Notes under the pieces: generated by a model
What the model saw: the letters and a program-made list of their open reading frames with translations, nothing else
The model's database searches: none
What the model was told of the DNA's origin: nothing
Shown here: in pieces, positions 17,195-26,837 of the stretch
How the letters are laid out: each line of letters opens with the position of its first letter
How positions within the stretch are numbered: the stretch's first letter is position 1
Translations under genes and position numbers: made by a program
Assembly (NCBI GenBank): GCA_964462535.1
Contig: CAYWXV010000009.1
Span: 1 to 64,000, forward strand
Direction of reading: 5' to 3'
DNA: 64,000 nt
From: CAYWXV01 sp964462535
GTDB lineage: Bacteria > Bacteroidota > Ignavibacteria > OLB7

Positions 17195-20100
17195 TCAATC
17201 GGCATAGCGGAATCTGGAGCGCCGCAATTCGGCGCCCGGTCGGGACGCTTGCGATGACCTCGGTGGTCGTGGTTCTTGGAGCGTTCTATCTCTCGCGACT
17301 ACCCGTCGATCTCCTGCCCTCCATCGTTTACCCGCAGGTTCGAGCAACGGTCACATGGCCGGGTGTCGCACCCGAAGTGATGGAAGAACAGGTCACCCGG
17401 CGTTTGGAGGCCAGTCTTGCCACTACGGAGAACGTCAATCGAATTGAGAGTGAAACTACCGAAGGTCGCTCGGAGGTGAATCTCTACTTCCGGTACGGGA
17501 CAGATGTCAACTTCGCGCTCCAGGACGCCTCGAAGAACCTCGACCGCGTCAGAAGCAATCTCCCCGAAGAGGCTGATCCGGCAACGATCTTCAAGTTCGA
17601 TCCATCACAAATCCCCATCTACGAGGTTGGTTTCCGATCGCCGGAGCGCGATCCGGTTGAAATGGGACTATGGGCCGAGCGGCAGCTGGCGCCACAGCTG
17701 CTGACAGTGGAGGGTGTGGCGTCCGTGGATGTGTCAGGGGGAATCGCACGCGAGATACGTGTCACGTTGGATCAGGAGCGACTCCGGAGCTATGGATTGT
17801 CGATCGCAAGTATTCTGGTCGCACTCCAGCGGGAGAACCAGGATATCGCAGCCGGCAACGTGACGTCTGAGTCATTCGAGATCATTGGCAAAACCAGCGG
17901 GAAGTTCAACACGGTCGGGGATATCGAGTCGGTTCTACTCCCGATTGGCTCAACCGGTCAGAAGATCCCTCTTCGCGAGGTTGCCACTGTCTCTGATACC
18001 AGCCGGGACCAGCGCCTCTGGGTCCGACTGGACGGCGAGCGAGCGGTGAAGATATCGGTCCGCAAACAACCTGACGCGAACACGGTTGAGGTTGCGGACA
18101 AGGTTGCGGCGAAGATCGAGTCGCTTCATCTCAGCCGCTTCATTCCTGATGACGTCACATACACAACGGTCTTCGACGGATCGTTCTTCATCCGAAATGC
18201 CGTCTCCAGCGTGCGCGACGCGGCACTGGCGGGGGCTGGTCTTGCGATGGTCGTGGTCCTGCTGTTCCTCGGGAGTCTTCGCAAGACGATTATCGTTGGT
18301 GTATCGATCCCATTGGCCGTGATGGCGACATTCATGATGATGGGGATGGGGGGACTCACCCTCAACATCATGTCATTGGGTGGACTAGCTCTCGGCGTGG
18401 GCATGCTGGTTGACAACTCCATTGTCATGCTGGAGAACATCTTCCGACGGAAGCAACTGGACGTCCATGATCCAGTTGAAGCGGCCCATGTTGGGGCGGG
18501 CGAGGTTGGAGGCGCGGTCGTCGCATCCACGATGACAAACCTTGCAGCGGTGGTTCCGTTCCTTCTGATAAGCGGATTGTCAGCGTTGATTTTCCGGGAA
18601 CTGATTCTGACGATCTCATTCGCAATTCTCGCCTCACTTGCCGCTGCCCTTACACTCGTTCCCACACTCGCCGCGCTTCTGGCGAGGGTCAGGTTCTCCA
18701 GCGGTCTTGAACGCTCGCGGCCGAAGCGGACGTTTGACGCGTGGATCAACGGCTTGACAAACCTCTATCGACGGGTCGTGCGTGGTGCGATTCGATGGCG
18801 TTGGGGAGTTCTAGCCCTTGCGGGAGCCCTTCTGGTGGTAAGCGTTCGATTGACCACCGGACTTGGAAGTGAATTCCTTCCGACGGTCGACGATGGACGC
18901 ATAGACGTTCGCGTTACGATGGCTGCGGGGACGCCACCGTCGCGCACAAATCAGGTAACCACCGATCTCGAGCGACTTGCGAGGGAAATGCCCCATGTCG
19001 AGAGCATCTTCACAACGGCCGGCGGATCTCTCTTCGGAAGCTTCACCTCGCAGCGAGCAAGCCGCGGATCGCTGACCGTACAGCTGACTGGGTCCGCATC
19101 GCGACCGACGATGTCGGCCACTGCATGGGTCGCACTTTTTCAGAAGAAGGTTGACTCGCTCGGCGTGCCTGGCGCACGTATCACCGTGCGACCACCGCGG
19201 ATCCGCGGCCTTCGAACGGGGAGTAGTGACCAGCCCATCGTTGTCAACGTGCAAGGTGATGACGCTCGCGTTCTCGAGAGTATCGGTGGGCAGTTGATGC
19301 GAGCGCTTCAGGGCGTGCAGGGGCTGGAGGGCCTGCAGCCAACGACCGACGAGGCCAGCCCGGAGCTGTCGATCACTCTCGATCGGGACAGGATAGCACT
19401 CCTGGGATTGAACGTCTCCGACGTCGGCCAAACCGTCCGGGTGGCGCTGGATGGTGCGGTTCCAACGCGTTATGTCGATGGCGGAAACGAGTTCGATGTT
19501 CGGGTGCAGCTCCCACGGGCGAACTTCACCTCGCAGGAGGAGCTTGGTTCAATCGCCGTTTACCCAGGCGGGGATCGGCCCGTGTACCTCCGAGACGTCG
19601 CGCGCATCGAGCGCCGCAACGGACCATCAACCATCCTTCGTGAAAATCAGAATCGGCAGTTCAGGATCACGGCCGACGTCAACACGGACGTCGCGACGGT
19701 CGTTGATGTGAACAACGCCATTAGATCCCGTGTTGTGGGTCTCGACCTCCCGGAGGGTTACGGGATCATTATTGGGGGGGACGAGGAGACGATAGTCGAG
19801 AACCAAAGGAATCTCACGATCGTTACGTCGCTGGCGGTCTTTCTTGTCTTCATTGTCATGGCCATTCAGTATGAACGGCTCATGAGTCCGCTCGTGATCA
19901 TGACCGCAATTCCACTGTCGCTCATCGGTGTTGGATTCGCTCTCTGGGCGACCGATACACCACAGAGCGCTCCGGTTCTCCTGGGCGTCATCCTGCTTGT
20001 CGGAATCGTTGTCAACAATGCGATTCTGTTGGTGGAGTATATCGAGGATCGAAAGCGGGAGGGAATGGTGGCTATCGAGGCCGCGGTTGAAGCGGGCGCG

Positions 20101-20328
20101 GCCCGACTTCGCCCAATCCTGATGACAACACTGACAACGATGCTTGGAATGCTCCCCCTGGCCCTGGCTCTTGGTGAAGGATCGGAACTGATGCAGCCAC
20201 TCGCCATCGTAGTGATAGGTGGACTCTCTGTCTCGATGTTCCTTACCCTGCTGGTTGTTCCCGGCGTCTACCTCATTTTCGACAACGTCACGAATTGGCT
20301 GCGTGCGAGACTCGTGGGCCGCTCATAG
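17191..20328 (+). CDS. RND-family efflux pump (AcrB/MexB superfamily)
   Basis: A 1045-residue inner-membrane transporter with the standard RND layout: TM1 near the N-terminus (TSVVVVLGAFYL), a large periplasmic loop, TM2-6, the conserved TM4 acidic motif in GVGMLVDNSIVMLENIFRR, a second loop, and TM8-12 with VGIVVNNAILLVEYIEDR. Similarity is greatest to hydrophobe/amphiphile pumps, but the metal-efflux type is not excluded. It is coupled to the adaptor upstream, and a strong bidirectional hairpin follows. Confidence 0.93.
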   Translation: MINRHSGIWSAAIRRPVGTLAMTSVVVVLGAFYLSRLPVDLLPSIVYPQVRATVTWPGVAPEVMEEQVTRRLEASLATTENVNRIESETTEGRSEVNLYFRYGTDVNFALQDASKNLDRVRSNLPEEADPATIFKFDPSQIPIYEVGFRSPERDPVEMGLWAERQLAPQLLTVEGVASVDVSGGIAREIRVTLDQERLRSYGLSIASILVALQRENQDIAAGNVTSESFEIIGKTSGKFNTVGDIESVLLPIGSTGQKIPLREVATVSDTSRDQRLWVRLDGERAVKISVRKQPDANTVEVADKVAAKIESLHLSRFIPDDVTYTTVFDGSFFIRNAVSSVRDAALAGAGLAMVVVLLFLGSLRKTIIVGVSIPLAVMATFMMMGMGGLTLNIMSLGGLALGVGMLVDNSIVMLENIFRRKQLDVHDPVEAAHVGAGEVGGAVVASTMTNLAAVVPFLLISGLSALIFRELILTISFAILASLAAALTLVPTLAALLARVRFSSGLERSRPKRTFDAWINGLTNLYRRVVRGAIRWRWGVLALAGALLVVSVRLTTGLGSEFLPTVDDGRIDVRVTMAAGTPPSRTNQVTTDLERLAREMPHVESIFTTAGGSLFGSFTSQRASRGSLTVQLTGSASRPTMSATAWVALFQKKVDSLGVPGARITVRPPRIRGLRTGSSDQPIVVNVQGDDARVLESIGGQLMRALQGVQGLEGLQPTTDEASPELSITLDRDRIALLGLNVSDVGQTVRVALDGAVPTRYVDGGNEFDVRVQLPRANFTSQEELGSIAVYPGGDRPVYLRDVARIERRNGPSTILRENQNRQFRITADVNTDVATVVDVNNAIRSRVVGLDLPEGYGIIIGGDEETIVENQRNLTIVTSLAVFLVFIVMAIQYERLMSPLVIMTAIPLSLIGVGFALWATDTPQSAPVLLGVILLVGIVVNNAILLVEYIEDRKREGMVAIEAAVEAGAARLRPILMTTLTTMLGMLPLALALGEGSELMQPLAIVVIGGLSVSMFLTLLVVPGVYLIFDNVTNWLRARLVGRS

Positions 20329-20357
20329 ATCGAACGCGGCATTGCGTGCGAAGAAAC

Positions 20358-20396
20358 GAAATGGCCTGCTCATCGGATTGACGAGCAGGCCGTTTC
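20358..20396. terminator. Bidirectional terminator hairpin
   Basis: Fourteen-base arms at 20358-20371 and 20383-20396 (GAAATGGCCTGCTC against GAGCAGGCCGTTTC, one G-U pair) close an 11-base loop. It lies between the stops of the convergent RND pump and VIT/VWA genes. A-rich and T-rich flanks on both sides fit use in both directions. Confidence 0.8.
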
Positions 20397-20454
20397 ACGT
20401 GCGCGAGGTACCAGTCGGCTGAATGTCGCGTCCTATCGCTGGCAGGTCAGTTTC

Positions 20455-22539
20455 TCAACGGATGATCACCACTTTCACGGTCCGTTCCTGTCCGCCGGCG
20501 ACGACCCGAATGAAGTATATGCCCGTCGGCACGCTGTTCCCCTCGTCGTCGATACCCGTCCACACCGTCTGCTGGGGCCCGCTCTCCACGTCGGCGTTCA
20601 CAAGATGAGCCACGACATGGCCACGGTCATCCAGAACGTCGACCGAAGCATGCCGCCCTCCCCCTTGAGGCATATGCCATTTGACGACCGTTCGGTCGCG
20701 CATGGGATTGGGCGCGACACTCTCCACCGCAAGTCTGAGAGCAACAACCCGCTCATCGACGTCGCCGGTTCCATTTGGGTCGGCATAGAGGGCCGTGTAT
20801 GGTGTGAGTATGCCGAACCTGATCGACAGCAGAATCACAGCATCGACCAATTCCTTCTTCTCGCCATAAATGTTGATCTGACGAAGCAGGTCGTCGATCT
20901 TCCCACGTGCCCAGAGCGTTCCAATCTCGCGCGGCCCCCCCGCCGTGTCCTGAAAGTACCCGGTGGTCTCCAGTGAAAGTTGTACGCCATTCGCCATGGC
21001 GGAACCGCGAATCGGGTATTCTCCTCCGGTGATATATCGGCCGAATTGCACAACCTGCCGACCCGCTTCCGTGGTCGTCGGAATCTCCGGTACGCGATCG
21101 TAAGCGGAAAGCCCGACAATAGAAACGTTGATGTCAGTTATGGGCGGAAGGACGACGCGTTGGAAGAACGCGCGAATGGACTCTGCGAACCCTGCGCCAG
21201 TCGGGATATAGGTGGCGTACCCACCGTTTCGGGCGGCAAGCTCGTCCAGCAGATCCGGGCTGAGGTCGTTTCCAATCCCGAACGGAAGTATGCGAACACG
21301 GGCGCCGTTGCGAGCGACCGCACTGTCAATGATTGCACCGGTTAGTGTCTCCCCCCATGTTGGTACACCGTCGGTCATAAATATTAGCAGGTTGTTCGCG
21401 CTGGTATCACTAAACGACATCGAGAGGGATTTCAACAGTGCCTCGTCGATGTTTGTCAACCCCGACGCACCCAGTTGCTGAACATACATGCGTGCTGCCT
21501 CGATCTCACTCTGCGACGCCTGCACAAGATCGGGTCGAAACGTGGCGACGCCGGTGCTGAAGACCAATATGTTGAAGCGGTCCTCGGGGATCAGGCCATC
21601 AAGGAAAATCCCGAGGGCTTGCTTCAGACCGTCCATTCGTTCGCCGTACATACTTGACGACACATCGGCCGTGAAAACAATGCTCCGGCCCGTTCGCTGC
21701 ACGCCCTCGAGGGTGTCGGGGAGAGTGACCCACATGCCGTAATAGCCGTCGGGGCCCAACGAGTCCCCCGTCTTCGGCAGGAAACTGATCACCGTCGCAT
21801 CGAACGGTTTGTGGGCCACGCGATAGCGAATCAGTAGATCGCTGTCCGGGACGTAGTTCTCATCACCGAAAATCGCGCGGTAGTGGGTGGAGTCCACACG
21901 ATCAATAGTGGTGGCAGGCGTGTTTCCCTGACCCGGGACGACGAAGGATTCGAACGGTCGCTGCGACGTCGCATCAACAACAACGCTGACGCGCTGGAGC
22001 GGAGTGGGGCTCAGGCCAGTCGTCTTCAGGATAAATCGGAAATCGGAAAACCCACTGTTCTGCGGAATGAGCTCCACGTAGGTCATTTCGAAGCGCAGCT
22101 CCGAGTTTGCGTGGACCGGGGCAACGTTCAGTTTGAAGATGTTGTTCCCCAAATCGACAAGGAGGGCCGGGTCGATCATCCTCTTGACCAGCGAGTCGTA
22201 GGTCTTCTGCGCCTGCTGGCGCTCCTTGATGCTGGCCACGTACTTCTGGCCGTTGAACCAGTAGGCGAAGTAGGTCACGAACGCGTTCTCGGGGAGCGGA
22301 AAAATGAACGTGACCTCGACCGTTGCCCTCAGATTGTTGAAGCAGCGCTGGTCGATCTTTGTGACGGCATAATGGTCATTGATCGAAACCTGGGCGTCGT
22401 AGGTCCGGATTTCCATCGACTGATACGTGGCGGTACTGTTGATCTGCCGACCGAAGAGAGCGCCCGTAGCACTGGCTGTGCCGTGCACTACGAGTAGCCC
22501 CGAAGCGATCAGAAGGAGCAGGGTGATACGCGTGTTCAT
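20455..22539 (-). CDS. Secreted VIT and VWA domain protein with T9SS sorting tail
   Basis: A 694-residue exported protein. A signal peptide (MNTRITLLLLIASGLLVVHG) is followed by a VIT domain (about 30-160, with CFNNLRATVEVTFIFPLPE), then a VWA domain (about 280-450) with an intact metal site DVSSS in FTADVSSSMYGERMDG and Asp in LIFMTDGVPTWGE. The last 85 residues (from VAPNPMRDRTVVKW to PTGIYFIRVVAGGQERTVKV) match the T9SS type A sorting domain, so it is probably secreted to the surface. The ATG at 22539 follows a good GGAGGG site; the frame is open further upstream without similarity. Function is unknown; VIT-VWA proteins often bind partners. Confidence 0.85.
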   Translation of the reverse strand: MNTRITLLLLIASGLLVVHGTASATGALFGRQINSTATYQSMEIRTYDAQVSINDHYAVTKIDQRCFNNLRATVEVTFIFPLPENAFVTYFAYWFNGQKYVASIKERQQAQKTYDSLVKRMIDPALLVDLGNNIFKLNVAPVHANSELRFEMTYVELIPQNSGFSDFRFILKTTGLSPTPLQRVSVVVDATSQRPFESFVVPGQGNTPATTIDRVDSTHYRAIFGDENYVPDSDLLIRYRVAHKPFDATVISFLPKTGDSLGPDGYYGMWVTLPDTLEGVQRTGRSIVFTADVSSSMYGERMDGLKQALGIFLDGLIPEDRFNILVFSTGVATFRPDLVQASQSEIEAARMYVQQLGASGLTNIDEALLKSLSMSFSDTSANNLLIFMTDGVPTWGETLTGAIIDSAVARNGARVRILPFGIGNDLSPDLLDELAARNGGYATYIPTGAGFAESIRAFFQRVVLPPITDINVSIVGLSAYDRVPEIPTTTEAGRQVVQFGRYITGGEYPIRGSAMANGVQLSLETTGYFQDTAGGPREIGTLWARGKIDDLLRQINIYGEKKELVDAVILLSIRFGILTPYTALYADPNGTGDVDERVVALRLAVESVAPNPMRDRTVVKWHMPQGGGRHASVDVLDDRGHVVAHLVNADVESGPQQTVWTGIDDEGNSVPTGIYFIRVVAGGQERTVKVVIIR

Positions 22540-22742
22540 GGAACCCTCCCGGAGGTGTGGGAATTCAAAGGAGCATTGGATGCGGGCGGGATGGGGGGCC
22601 CCTGACGAATCCATGGTGAGACAACACTCCTGGGGGCGAATGTTCTCACTTGATGGGACAGGTAGCAAACAAGAGCGTGCAAGCGCTCGCTCGCTTGACG
22701 AACACCCCGGGGATGAATTTGTTTCCGGACTTCAGGAAATGA

Positions 22743-22775
22743 AAAGGGCATCGCGCAGTTGCCGCGATGCCCTTT
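22743..22775. terminator. Intrinsic terminator after rho
   Basis: Perfect 13-base arms AAAGGGCATCGCG (22743-22755) and CGCGATGCCCTTT (22763-22775) close a 7-base loop. The hairpin lies 25 bases past the rho stop on the minus strand, where the transcript continues with TTTTC. It separates rho from the VIT/VWA gene promoter region (22540-22740). Confidence 0.85.
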
Positions 22776-22799
22776 GATTATCCCCCAACGAGTTGGAGC

Positions 22800-24095
22800 C
22801 TACGAGGACATTGCCTTGAGGAACTCCTTGTTGGTCTTTGTGCCCTGCATTCGATCAAGCAGGAACTCCATTGCCTCCAGCGGCGTCATATCGCCCGTCA
22901 CTTTCCGCAGGATCCAGATGCGGTTGAGATCTGTGGCGTCCGTCAGGAGTTCCTCCTTACGCGTTCCCGAGCGGATGATGTCAAAGGCAGGGAAAATGCG
23001 TCGATCAGCCAGGCGCCGGTCCAGAATGATTTCCATGTTGCCGGTACCCTTGAATTCCTCAAAGATCACCTCGTCCATTCGGGAACCCGTGTCAATTAGA
23101 GCGGTTGCCATGATCGTGAGCGACCCGCCCTCCTCAATATTACGGGCGGCGCCGAAGAAACGCTTCGGCTTGTGGAGCGCATTTGCGTCGACACCACCGG
23201 AGAGGATCTTCCCGGAGTGGGGGACAACGGTGTTGTGCGCACGGGCGAGTCGCGTAATCGAGTCCAGCAGAATGACGACGTCATAGCCCGCCTCAACCAT
23301 TCGCTTGGCTTTTTCCAGGACCATATCGGCCACCTGGACGTGCCTCTCCGGCGGCTCGTCAAACGTGGATGAAATCACCTCGGCCTGAACCGAGCGCTCC
23401 ATATCCGTCACTTCCTCAGGGCGCTCGTCGATCAGTAGAACGATCAGCTTGATCTCGGGATGGTTCCGAGCAATGGCATTGGCGAGTTTCTGCAGGAGGA
23501 CCGTCTTCCCCGATTTGGGTGGCGAAACGATCAGACCGCGCTGTCCCTTGCCGATAGGGGTCAGCAGGTCCATGATTCTCATCGAATACTCGCCGGGGGT
23601 CGATTCCAGATTGATCTTCTCGTTGGCGTAGAGCGGGGTAAGGTTGTCGAAGATCGTGCGGTCCCTCATGACATCTGGGGACTGCCCATTGACCTTCTCG
23701 ACCTTCAACAGGGCGAAGAATCGCTCCCCTTCCTTCGGTGACCGGACCTGTCCACTGACCGTATCTCCTGTTCTCAGACCGAATTTCTTGATCTGCGACG
23801 GTGAGACATAGATATCATCCGGGGAGGGGAGGTAGTTGTAGTCGGATGAGCGGAGGAAGCCGTAGCCATCCGAGAGGACCTCCAGGACACCTTCGGAGAA
23901 GTTTATCCCGTTGTCTTTGCCTTCCTGGCGCTGGAGCTGCGTTTGCGCCTCCAGAATCTTGAAAATCAGTTCCTGCTTCCGGTACTCGGAATACCCTGGT
24001 ACGTTCAGATTCCTGGCGATTTCGGTGAGCTCGGCTATACGCTTCGACTTCAGTTCGGCAAGGTCGAGAGTCGCCGTTGCTTCGGGTGTGGACAT
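22800..24095 (-). CDS. rho: Transcription termination factor Rho
   Basis: Rho is the hexameric RNA-dependent ATPase that ends transcription. It has an N-terminal SAP-like helix region (LAELKSKRIAELTEIARNLN), a cold-shock-like RNA-binding domain (GYGFLRSSDYNYLPSPDDIYVS), Walker A in IVSPPKSGKTVLLQ, Walker B in VVILLDSITRLARAHN, and the Q-loop/R-loop region GGVDANALHKPKRFFGAARN. Length of 431 residues is close to E. coli Rho. A 472-base gap upstream holds a promoter-like element, giving a leader of about 350 bases. Confidence 0.96.
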   Translation of the reverse strand: MSTPEATATLDLAELKSKRIAELTEIARNLNVPGYSEYRKQELIFKILEAQTQLQRQEGKDNGINFSEGVLEVLSDGYGFLRSSDYNYLPSPDDIYVSPSQIKKFGLRTGDTVSGQVRSPKEGERFFALLKVEKVNGQSPDVMRDRTIFDNLTPLYANEKINLESTPGEYSMRIMDLLTPIGKGQRGLIVSPPKSGKTVLLQKLANAIARNHPEIKLIVLLIDERPEEVTDMERSVQAEVISSTFDEPPERHVQVADMVLEKAKRMVEAGYDVVILLDSITRLARAHNTVVPHSGKILSGGVDANALHKPKRFFGAARNIEEGGSLTIMATALIDTGSRMDEVIFEEFKGTGNMEIILDRRLADRRIFPAFDIIRSGTRKEELLTDATDLNRIWILRKVTGDMTPLEAMEFLLDRMQGTKTNKEFLKAMSS

Positions 24096-24567
24096 GCTGA
24101 AATGGTCCTGACGTGGAGAAAAGGTGTGAATGCCGCGCGGAGAATGACGGACTGCGGGTCGCGTTCTGCGTCAATACCCGGATACAGGCTAGGATTTGGA
24201 CAACGGTCGATAGAGGGCTGTAGTCGTGCCGCAGGGAGTAGTGGCGATGTTCGTATCTACTCGGGGGCTGCCGACGGAGAGAATATCGTGGAGGCACTGG
24301 ACAGAGGCGCGCCGTAACGGCCACAAGGGCAATCGCGGGACCTGCTCCTCCGCATCGCCACCCACAAAAGGCTCCGTCGCCTGCTCCTTTACCTCTGGAG
24401 CAACATTCAGATATCCTGGAAAGAGGGGGATCTGTGGATGCTGGCTCGGTGCAAATATCACCATGCCTCCCATATCTGTCAAGTTCTTTCTTTTTTCAAG
24501 GCGTCGGGGGGAGCGTCGTTCGACCGCGGTGGATTGACACGTTGGTCGCCGCATAGCAGCGGAACAG
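24096..24567 (-). other. Long intergenic leader upstream of rho
   Basis: There is no convincing gene here. Open frames on both strands lack similarity and good ribosome sites. On the minus strand the last 150 bases before rho are richer in C than G (for example CCCTCTATCGACC), as expected for a Rho loading site, which would permit autoregulation as known for E. coli rho. The autoregulation is inference. The upstream end also carries whatever terminates the dacB operon; I see no clear hairpin for it. Confidence 0.4.
24454..24482 (-). promoter_or_regulatory. Candidate rho promoter
   Basis: On the minus strand TTGACA (24482-24477) is followed after exactly 17 bases by GATATT (24459-24454). The same -10 region reads GATATTTG, one mismatch from the Bacteroidota -7 element TAnnTTTG. 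It points at rho, with a predicted transcript start near 24447. Confidence 0.5.
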
Positions 24568-26223
24568 CTACCGCTTCTTACCCGCCGGAACGACCGGACG
24601 GACAACCGGCGCGGGTACGACGACCGGAGCGTCGTTGTAGCTGAAGTCGGCAAGACGCGTTACAAGCTTGTCCTGCGTCGCCCGATATGCTCCCACGTTC
24701 GGGCCGTTCATCAGAATGGCAAAACAGAGGAGTTCTCCGTCGCGGGTCGTGACGTACCCGGCGAGAGCAGAGACGTTCCTTAGGGTGCCAGTCTTCCCAT
24801 GAGCATTCCCCTCGGCCAGCGAGCCCTTCATACGCCGTCTTAGCGTGCCGTCCACGCCTGCTATCGACATTGTTTCATAGAGCGCCTGGAAGACGTGCGG
24901 GTCGTTGTGGGCTGCTTCCAGTATCCCGCTGAGTGCCTCCGCGGAGAGACAGTTCCGCCGGGAGAGTCCCGAGCCGTCGTTGATCACACAGCGCTGGAAG
25001 TCGACATTCGTTATCTCCATTCGCGTCTGAATGCGTGCGACTGCGTTGGCCGCCGTCGAACCGGTACCCCGAGACGCCCCACCAATCATCTTGAACACAT
25101 GCTCTGCCAGGAAGTTGTTGCTGTTCTTCATGACCAGCCGCAGGATCTCCATGATCGGCCGTCCCGTCTCAGCAAGGATCTTCGCCCTGGGTGGGGATGT
25201 GCCCGCTCCCGGCAGTCCCCCCACCTTCACTCCGTAACGCCGCAGGCGCTCGCTCACCATGCCCGCAATGACGGTTGGTGCACTCCTCATCCGGTACTTG
25301 TAGTTGGCCGTCTTCCGGGGCGCCAGAGTGCCGGAAACCGTGACGATCTGCCGGCCGTCCGGGCCATCCGTCACCACAACCTTCAGGCCGCGCCGGTCCA
25401 GATTTTCTACCTGTGGATCCACCCCTCGACCTGCACCATCCAGACTCTTCTTCCCCCCACGACGACGCCGGGCTGCCGGAGGTGCCCCCACCGTGCCGGT
25501 ACTGGCGATCTCGAAGGCGTCGGAGTGAGGATATGTCTGCACATTCAGAGGGCCGCCAGCTATAGACGTTGAGGAGACTATCACACTGAACCAGCCCCCC
25601 TGCACAGTAAGTGCCTCCACGGGGGCGACCGGTTCAGGGTCGTCGCTATCTCCACTGTATTCGTATCGGCTGGTGACGTTGTCGAAGAACGTGCCGTCAC
25701 CAATGACGCGTCCCTGGACACCGCGAACGCCTTGGCGCTGGAGCTGGTCGACCAGATCGTCGATGTCGTTCACGGTCAGGAAGGGGTCACCATGCCCTTT
25801 TATGTAGAGGTCGCCCCGCACTGTGCCGTCGGTCGGGCGGCTAGCGGACGATATGATCGTCTTGACCTGGTAGCCGGGACCCAGCTCGCTCAACGCGGTG
25901 TAGGTTGTAACCAGTTTGGTAGTGGAGGCCGGCGTCAAAGGGAGATCGGGGTTGAGCGAGAAGATTGTCCGTCCATTCTTGAGCGAGCGGACGACGACGG
26001 AGATCCGCGCCCCCTTCATCTCCTCCGATCCTTGCGCAATTGCGCGGAGCGCTCCCCCGAGTCGGTCCACGGATCCAAGCGTGTCAGCGCCCCCTACCGG
26101 CTTCCGCCTGGCAGTTGAATCACCTCCGAGCCCCCCAGCGACCGCAAAACTCGGGTCCCCGGTGTTGGTCGTGATCGCCAGCACCAGGAGAAAGAGGGAG
26201 AAGGGGAGGAGTCGTCGCATCAT
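24568..26223 (-). CDS. dacB: D-Ala-D-Ala carboxypeptidase/endopeptidase (PBP4 family)
   Basis: A 551-residue periplasmic penicillin-binding protein that trims peptidoglycan. The three active-site motifs are present: SxxK in TPASTTKLVTTY, SxN in VMKNSNNFLAEHVFKM and KTG in AHGKTGTLRNVSALAGY. A signal peptide (RLLPFSLFLLVLAITTN) begins at an ATG at 26223, which overlaps the gmhA stop by 4 bases (ATGA); the next codon is also ATG. The frame is open far upstream, but that part lies in gmhA. The C-terminus is Pro/Val-rich (PVVVPAPVVRPVV). It ends the long minus-strand run that begins at crtY. Confidence 0.9.
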   Translation of the reverse strand: MMRRLLPFSLFLLVLAITTNTGDPSFAVAGGLGGDSTARRKPVGGADTLGSVDRLGGALRAIAQGSEEMKGARISVVVRSLKNGRTIFSLNPDLPLTPASTTKLVTTYTALSELGPGYQVKTIISSASRPTDGTVRGDLYIKGHGDPFLTVNDIDDLVDQLQRQGVRGVQGRVIGDGTFFDNVTSRYEYSGDSDDPEPVAPVEALTVQGGWFSVIVSSTSIAGGPLNVQTYPHSDAFEIASTGTVGAPPAARRRRGGKKSLDGAGRGVDPQVENLDRRGLKVVVTDGPDGRQIVTVSGTLAPRKTANYKYRMRSAPTVIAGMVSERLRRYGVKVGGLPGAGTSPPRAKILAETGRPIMEILRLVMKNSNNFLAEHVFKMIGGASRGTGSTAANAVARIQTRMEITNVDFQRCVINDGSGLSRRNCLSAEALSGILEAAHNDPHVFQALYETMSIAGVDGTLRRRMKGSLAEGNAHGKTGTLRNVSALAGYVTTRDGELLCFAILMNGPNVGAYRATQDKLVTRLADFSYNDAPVVVPAPVVRPVVPAGKKR

Positions 26224-26807
26224 GTCGCACCGTAAAGAGTCTGTTCGGTCGTTTCGCAGAGCACGTGTCCGATCGTAATGTGGGCCTCCTGAATGCGCTG
26301 GGTATTGGACGAAGGGATCGCGATGATAACGTCGGCCAGCTCGCGGAGCCTGCCGCCCCCCTGACCCGTCATTCCAACGACGTGCATTCCAACCGCCCGC
26401 GCAACCTCGACTCCGCGAATGATGTTCGGCGACGTGCCGCTGGTCGAAATGGCAATCAAAACGTCTCCCGGACGCCCCAGACCCTGAATGTTCCTCGCGA
26501 AGAGTTCGGAGAATCCGAGGTCGTTGCCACACGCCGTCAGATTCGACGAGTCAGTACTCAGAGAGATTGCTGCAAGCGGGGGGCGCTGGATGTCATGAGA
26601 GAGGCGGATCATCATCTCCGTGGCCAGATGTTGCGCATCAGCTGCACTCCCTCCGTTGCCGCAGAACAGAACCTTGCCACCATTTCGATAGCAATCAACG
26701 ATGAGGGCGACGGCACGAAGAACGGCCTCGCCACACGCGTCGATCGTCTGCAGCTTGACATGCGCGCTCTCGCGCAGAGAGTCCTCGAAGAAGCTCTGGA
26801 CGTCCAT
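26220..26807 (-). CDS. gmhA: Phosphoheptose isomerase-type SIS protein
   Basis: A 195-residue SIS-domain protein. GmhA converts sedoheptulose 7-phosphate to heptose 7-phosphate for LPS core. Visible motifs are LFCGNGGSAADAQHLATE, LSTDSSNLTACGNDLGF and ISTSGTSPNII, and the C-terminal IPSSNTQRIQEAHITIGH with the Glu/His pair expected of the isomerase. DiaA-like regulators share the fold, but these motifs favour GmhA. It overlaps dacB by 4 bases. Confidence 0.85.
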   Translation of the reverse strand: MDVQSFFEDSLRESAHVKLQTIDACGEAVLRAVALIVDCYRNGGKVLFCGNGGSAADAQHLATEMMIRLSHDIQRPPLAAISLSTDSSNLTACGNDLGFSELFARNIQGLGRPGDVLIAISTSGTSPNIIRGVEVARAVGMHVVGMTGQGGGRLRELADVIIAIPSSNTQRIQEAHITIGHVLCETTEQTLYGAT

Positions 26808-26837
26808 GAGGAGGTTTTCGACGGCGCGACGGACCGC

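Noticed and set aside
24189..24653. Possible small gene in the rho-dacB gap on the minus strand
   Set aside because: It overlaps the dacB end, its composition is mixed, and the only nearby GGGAGG is a single base from an internal ATG. A promoter reading fits better.
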